A DNA stretch of 10,970 bases from 2-01-FULL-45-10 sp964450115 (GTDB lineage: Bacteria; Omnitrophota; Gorgyraeia; 2-01-FULL-45-10). The DNA is taken from the NCBI GenBank assembly GCA_964450115.1, contig CAYVCD010000044.1, forward strand, positions 1-10,970, in the 5' to 3' direction. Made by a program: the position numbers and the translations under genes. Under the pieces are notes generated by a model that did not search any database, had not been told where the DNA came from, and worked only from the letters and a program-made list of their open reading frames with translations. Positions 7,011 through 10,970 of the stretch are shown here, one piece after another; position 1 is the stretch's first letter, and each line of letters opens with the position of its first letter.

Positions 7011-10000
7011 ATGAAAAAGATAGCCTTGATCCTTCTGTTTCTATTTTTGTCTTCACAGAATGTCTTTTGCCAGGAGGTTGGTAAAATAGTCTCCGCGCAG
7101 GGGAGAGTGGATATCTTTAAGGAAGGCTCCCAATCCGCCATTCCCGCGGTAGGGGACGACTCAATATCCGTCGGCGACAGCATAAGGACGAAGTCAGGCT
7201 CAAGGGCCCAGGTGATATTCAGGGACAAGTCCGTATTAAAACTCGCCCAGAGCTCCAAGGTCCTGATAAAAGATTATCAGCTGGATAACAAGGAGAGAAG
7301 GACGTCGGCCACGATAGAGTTGTCGAGAGGGAAGGCAAGGGCCATAATAGCGAAGACACCATCCGGTACACCCTTTGTGATCAAAACTCCTAACGCTGAA
7401 GGCACTGTCAAAGGTTCCGATGTCACGGCCTTTTATCAGGCGGGCAATTCCGGCATGTTCGTAGCGGAAGGCAAGCTCTCTGTCATAAATATAGCCCATC
7501 CAAAAAATATTATCACTGTCCCCAAAGGCAATGCGTGCGTGATACCGATGGACGAATTGCCCAAAGGGCCGAGGCCTTACCTCGACGCGGAGAAGAAGCT
7601 AAATGACGAAGATACTTATGTACCTGTCTCTATTTCAAAGACAAGCAAGGTATCTGTTATAAAGGGAGCGGTTGCCAAGCTTTCCGGGAGCGTAAAGATA
7701 ATACCAAAGGGCGCCAGCGAGGCTCGCAACGCCAGTTTGCATGATATATTGGGCGAAGGCGACAGGATAGAAACGGGCGAGAATGGTTATATAGAGATAA
7801 GGCTCGATAACAATAACGCGATAAATCTAAAACCGAACACAAAACTCACCATAGTAAGACTCGTTATAAATCCGGAGACGGGTGAATTTGACAATATATT
7901 CGAGGTGACCCTCGGAAACGTTAAAGCCCGCATAGAGAACCTTAAGGGCAGCTCTAAATTTGAAGTCAAGACGCCACAGGCCATCTGCGGAGCCCGCGGG
8001 ACGATAATGTATGTAGGCGTGTCGAACGGTTCAACGACCTCATTTTTCGAGGGTGGTAAGGGCTATCTGACTAATACATTTACCGGGAATACGCAGGATC
8101 TACCACCTGGTACGAGTTCTACGGCTGACCAGGCAGGAAATGTTTCAGCCCCAACAAATGTATCTGACACCGACAGGCAGTCATATGGTGAGGGGTGGGA
8201 TGCGGGAAGCGGAGTCGAGGGTTATTCGAGCCCGGACGGTAACTCAGGGGTCGACCCTTCCAATACCGGTACCTCAGGTGGAATAAATGATTTTGGCGAT
8301 GGAACCGGCAATGATGCTGCAGGCCAAAACGGGGAAGGAGCGCTTGGCGCAGGTGTTCCGTTCACTGAATCACATACAGTAACGCTAATGACGCCGCCAT
8401 CAGGTATTAGTTATGCATTCAGCGGTTATGCAACGCATGAATCTGGTGTGCATTCTGCGGTCTTTGCGGGTATGGAGTCTCTGTGGACCGGTGCTCCCGA
8501 CATTGCTTTCATAGGCACGTACGGTGAGGATCGGCCTTCTGCTGGCCTGTGGAAATTCCATTCTGTCGGAACAACATCGGATGGAGCGTCTATATATGGT
8601 ATGGCCGGAGGCACCAATTTGAATGACGGGTTAAAAGGTATTTTATACGCAATTTACGTAAGGCCTGATCCTGACCACCCAGGGCAATATATTACAGGCT
8701 ATTTAAAATCCACGGATCTGTCCGGAAAAGTCTATTCCAATATCTATTCAGACTTGAGTTTATTCGAAGCGGACGGAAATCTCGATGTTATCGAGATGGG
8801 CCGAACGGCCGTTTCTCCAGACGAGTTGTTGTCATATATGTATAATGATGAGTTGAACAATCATGATAGCCCAATATATCGTAATGCCTTCATCGGTAGT
8901 GTCGGAGGCGATATCACTGGCACGTTTGATGGAGAAAGCATTGGCATAAGTTCCGACAGCCCAACCGATCAGATGTGGAGTATATCACGGGTTGAAGCGC
9001 GTGGCGTATACCAGGCGCCGCTGCAGGGAAATTGGCACGCGGTATATGGAAATCATGAGACAGAATCCGGAGATACGGGTTATTCTATAGGACATGTTAA
9101 TGGTCTCTCCTGGTACGGCAACGAATTTAGCGGTAGTCTGACCGGCAGAGGTATCTGGTATAGCCCCGTCAGTTTTGAGACCAGCACCTTGGCCTCGACG
9201 ACAGGAGAGACTATAGGAACTTATGCCAACGGAGTATGGAGCGCTACGACCTTTGGACTTAACGAAGAACTGCCGCTTTCCTTTGGCGGAATACTTGATG
9301 GTAATGGTGATGATACGACCGGGAATTTCGCTTATTATGATGCTGAAATTGGAGGCGCGGCGTGGGATGAGGATAGCCATATAACAGGCTTATTGGGAGG
9401 TACTGACTCTCTATGGAACAATGATCCTTCACCTCAAGTCACGATTATAGGCGAATTTGCTAATCCCACAAATCGTAAATTGTGGGGAGTCGATATAAAA
9501 GGTGATACTAAAGATGGTGGCGCATTCTCAGGAGCAACTGGAGGGACATGGGTAAACAATATATTAAAAGGAATCTCCTATGCCTTCTATGTACGACCTG
9601 ATGGAAGCGGCGGATATCGCTGCGGTTATCTCAAGTCAACGGATATCATAGGCGATAGCTATGCCGGAATTAATATGTTCGAAACGACGACAGGTACATT
9701 CAGTTTTAATTTAGATCTCCCGACGCTTATCAATCCGGGCGAACTAAACTTAAAGATTGAAGAAGGCGGAAGGGTGATAGGATCAATTAGCGGGGCAAAT
9801 TTTAATGGAAAGATAGACGCGAGCTCGGATAATATCTATAACGAAGACTGGAGTCTGTGGAAAGCCAGTTTAGGCGGTACTTACGCATCAAAACCTTCCA
9901 CGGCATGGACAGCCAATATGGGTGGTTGGTCAATTTATGGAACATCTGGCGAAATTGACAGCTACTGGCTGGGAACTCTGGATGGAGACGATGCATGGCA

Positions 10001-10970
10001 GGAAAACGGTGAATTTTCCGGCACAGTTAGTGTCAAATCGCTTAGCGATGAAAATATACAAAATAACTCAGGTAATGCTCTCGGCGCATACAATACCGAT
10101 GATGGAACATGGGAAGCTCTCGCTTTGGGAGTCAGCACTAGTACTACGCAAGGATCTCTCACTTCCGGCGGCCGATTTGTGGCGCAGGGATGGGATCTAG
10201 GCGAGGGGGCTACTTTTGACTTCGCCGGCCTTATCGGTCTGACAGGCACTATTTGGGCGGACGAAAGCCAGCCTAAATTTATCTCTATGGGTGAATTTAC
10301 CCCGCCCGACATTCTTAACCCTAATAAGCAGTTTGCCTGGTATGTTCAAAAAGAATGGTATTCCGGCGATACGCTCAAAGAAGATGGATTTGTAAGCAGG
10401 TATCGCGACGATTCAGTTTACCGATACACTACTCACGATGATCTTAGCGATGAAGGCAGTGGCGTCGGCTCTTTTTATGGTCTTTCTGCGGGAGTGGGCG
10501 GCGATAGTAAATTAAAAGGAAAAATTTATTCACTCTATATAAGCCCAACGGGCGACGCCGGAGTGCTCTACGGCGATATTGATGGAGATTATTACGCTGA
10601 TATTAAAATGTACGAGATGTATAACATTGAAGGTATGGGGCTCACCAAAAAATTTTATAACAGCGTAGGCATACTACCGGCTAATTTACGCGACAATATC
10701 TCTTGGGATACGTTAAGCGGATTGGAGGACGGAGGAGGCTTTTTCGATGGTGGTGATATAAATGCCAGTGGCGGATCCGGTAATATGTTGAATATAGCGG
10801 GACAGGAGTGGGGAGTGTGGAATTTAGTTACCGGCGGAACTTACAGCGGTACAACTTATGATCTTTGGAATATCTATGACTTAACCGGCATGACGATGCC
10901 GGGAGCGACTTCCGCGGATACGAATTATGCCTGTGGTTCGTGGCTCGGAGGATTCGACGGAACCAAATGG
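7011..10970 (+). CDS. Large exported protein: tandem FecR domains plus long repeats, 3' end outside window
   Basis: An uninterrupted frame of 1320 codons runs from ATG 7011 to the window edge without a stop. AAGGAG at 6995-7000 (spacer 10) supports the start. Residues 1-20 are a signal peptide (MKKIALILLFLFLSSQNVFC), probably cut by signal peptidase I because no lipobox precedes Cys20. FecR domain 1 spans about 25-165 (GDSIRTKSG at 55-63, TPNAEGTVKGSDV from 126). FecR domain 2 spans about 220-355 (GEGDRIETGENG at 248-259, TPQAICGARGTIM from 321). Residues 360-451 are a Gly/Ser/Asp/Asn-rich low-complexity linker. From about 470 onward come three diverged copies of a long, Trp/Gly-rich, apparently beta-rich unit that I do not recognise. 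FecR domains occur in periplasmic regulators and in large surface proteins; no sigma factor or TonB receptor is nearby, so an iron-signalling role is not supported. A surface or periplasmic structural or ligand-binding role is inferred. The upstream TPR-barrel protein may export or anchor it. Confidence 0.88.
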   Translation, partial: MKKIALILLFLFLSSQNVFCQEVGKIVSAQGRVDIFKEGSQSAIPAVGDDSISVGDSIRTKSGSRAQVIFRDKSVLKLAQSSKVLIKDYQLDNKERRTSATIELSRGKARAIIAKTPSGTPFVIKTPNAEGTVKGSDVTAFYQAGNSGMFVAEGKLSVINIAHPKNIITVPKGNACVIPMDELPKGPRPYLDAEKKLNDEDTYVPVSISKTSKVSVIKGAVAKLSGSVKIIPKGASEARNASLHDILGEGDRIETGENGYIEIRLDNNNAINLKPNTKLTIVRLVINPETGEFDNIFEVTLGNVKARIENLKGSSKFEVKTPQAICGARGTIMYVGVSNGSTTSFFEGGKGYLTNTFTGNTQDLPPGTSSTADQAGNVSAPTNVSDTDRQSYGEGWDAGSGVEGYSSPDGNSGVDPSNTGTSGGINDFGDGTGNDAAGQNGEGALGAGVPFTESHTVTLMTPPSGISYAFSGYATHESGVHSAVFAGMESLWTGAPDIAFIGTYGEDRPSAGLWKFHSVGTTSDGASIYGMAGGTNLNDGLKGILYAIYVRPDPDHPGQYITGYLKSTDLSGKVYSNIYSDLSLFEADGNLDVIEMGRTAVSPDELLSYMYNDELNNHDSPIYRNAFIGSVGGDITGTFDGESIGISSDSPTDQMWSISRVEARGVYQAPLQGNWHAVYGNHETESGDTGYSIGHVNGLSWYGNEFSGSLTGRGIWYSPVSFETSTLASTTGETIGTYANGVWSATTFGLNEELPLSFGGILDGNGDDTTGNFAYYDAEIGGAAWDEDSHITGLLGGTDSLWNNDPSPQVTIIGEFANPTNRKLWGVDIKGDTKDGGAFSGATGGTWVNNILKGISYAFYVRPDGSGGYRCGYLKSTDIIGDSYAGINMFETTTGTFSFNLDLPTLINPGELNLKIEEGGRVIGSISGANFNGKIDASSDNIYNEDWSLWKASLGGTYASKPSTAWTANMGGWSIYGTSGEIDSYWLGTLDGDDAWQENGEFSGTVSVKSLSDENIQNNSGNALGAYNTDDGTWEALALGVSTSTTQGSLTSGGRFVAQGWDLGEGATFDFAGLIGLTGTIWADESQPKFISMGEFTPPDILNPNKQFAWYVQKEWYSGDTLKEDGFVSRYRDDSVYRYTTHDDLSDEGSGVGSFYGLSAGVGGDSKLKGKIYSLYISPTGDAGVLYGDIDGDYYADIKMYEMYNIEGMGLTKKFYNSVGILPANLRDNISWDTLSGLEDGGGFFDGGDINASGGSGNMLNIAGQEWGVWNLVTGGTYSGTTYDLWNIYDLTGMTMPGATSADTNYACGSWLGGFDGTKW
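8424..9353 (+). repeat. Long protein repeat unit A in the FecR-repeat gene
   Basis: This is the first copy of the repeat, at about residues 472-781 of the large protein; edges are approximate. Landmarks are ESLW (Trp492), YGMAGG followed by LKGILYAIYVRP (Leu541 onward) and GYLKSTD, WSISRVEARGVY (Trp656), SWYG (Trp701), and GTYANGVW (Gly736). The copies are similar in protein but well diverged in DNA, so this is old duplication rather than a recent tandem expansion. Confidence 0.75.
9354..10187 (+). repeat. Long protein repeat unit B in the FecR-repeat gene
   Basis: This is the second copy, at about residues 782-1059. The same landmarks recur in the same order: DSLW (Trp802), GATGG then LKGISYAFYVRP (Leu852 onward) and GYLKSTD, WSLWKASLGGTY (Trp947), YWLGTLDG (Trp986), and GAYNTDDGTW (Gly1025). 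Spacing from Trp to LKG is 50 residues against 49 in unit A, and from the second Trp to the GxY motif 78 against 80. Confidence 0.75.
10188..10970 (+). repeat. Long protein repeat unit C in the FecR-repeat gene, cut by window edge
   Basis: This third, more divergent copy starts near residue 1060. Landmarks are GTIW (Trp1082), YGLSAG then LKGKIYSLYISP (Leu1168 onward), WGVWNLVTGGTY (Trp1267) and SWLGGFDG (Trp1311). It carries about 36 extra residues between the first Trp and the LKG motif (86 instead of 49-50), rich in charged residues and Tyr. The GYLKSTD motif is replaced by a GVLYGDIDGD stretch. The unit is incomplete at the window end. Confidence 0.65.

Noticed and set aside
7011..7073. 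Lipoprotein signal in the FecR-repeat protein, suggested by Cys20
   Set aside because: The residues before Cys20 (Asn-Val-Phe) do not fit a lipobox; signal peptidase I cleavage is more likely.
9922..10200. A + strand open frame of 92 codons inside the FecR-repeat gene
   Set aside because: It overlaps repeat unit B, whose frame is continuous and supported by repeat conservation; no ribosome-binding site or domain is visible.
1..10970. CRISPR arrays, tRNA or rRNA genes, insertion sequences, phage genes
   Set aside because: No short regularly spaced repeats, cloverleaf-like sequence, transposase or integrase motif was seen; the only repeats are the single palindromic element and the protein-level repeats.

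Overview
The window suggests a Gram-negative (two-membrane) bacterium. It carries a lipid-transport ABC system of the MlaEFD type, a protein with the architecture of an outer-membrane beta-barrel, and strong Shine-Dalgarno sites in front of almost every gene. Frequent AGG and ATA codons, roughly balanced base composition, CHASE2 and FecR-domain proteins, and a dispersed palindromic repeat (GTCATTGCGAG...GAAGCAATCTC) remind me of uncultivated lineages such as Candidatus Omnitrophota or deltaproteobacteria-like groups. This placement is an impression from style and gene content, not a demonstrated assignment.

All genes are on the + strand, in two blocks. Block 1 (1-5364) reads as one tightly packed operon. 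It holds the 3' end of accA (carboxyltransferase alpha of acetyl-CoA carboxylase), an RsbW/SpoIIAB-type anti-sigma kinase overlapping it, a STAS-domain antagonist, mlaE (permease), mlaF (ATPase), mlaD (MCE protein), and a CHASE2 sensor fused to a PP2C/SpoIIE phosphatase. The last gene is separated from mlaD by 57 bases containing a repeat element.

Block 2 (5465 to the window end) starts after a 100-base spacer with a promoter-like sequence and inverted repeats. It holds a secreted TPR plus beta-barrel protein and, 16 bases later, a very large open frame. That frame encodes a signal peptide, two FecR domains, a Gly/Ser/Asp-rich linker and three diverged copies of a unit of about 280-320 residues that I do not recognise. 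It is still open at the window edge (1320 codons, no stop).

Block 1 holds the kinase, antagonist and sensor phosphatase of a partner-switching cascade, wrapped around an Mla lipid transporter and linked to fatty-acid synthesis through accA. No sigma factor is visible, so the output of the switch is unknown. The STAS protein sits where an MlaB-like transporter regulator could also sit. Block 2 looks like a cell-envelope pair: an outer-membrane TPR-barrel protein and a large exported FecR/repeat protein. The repeat protein is the best candidate for something undescribed.
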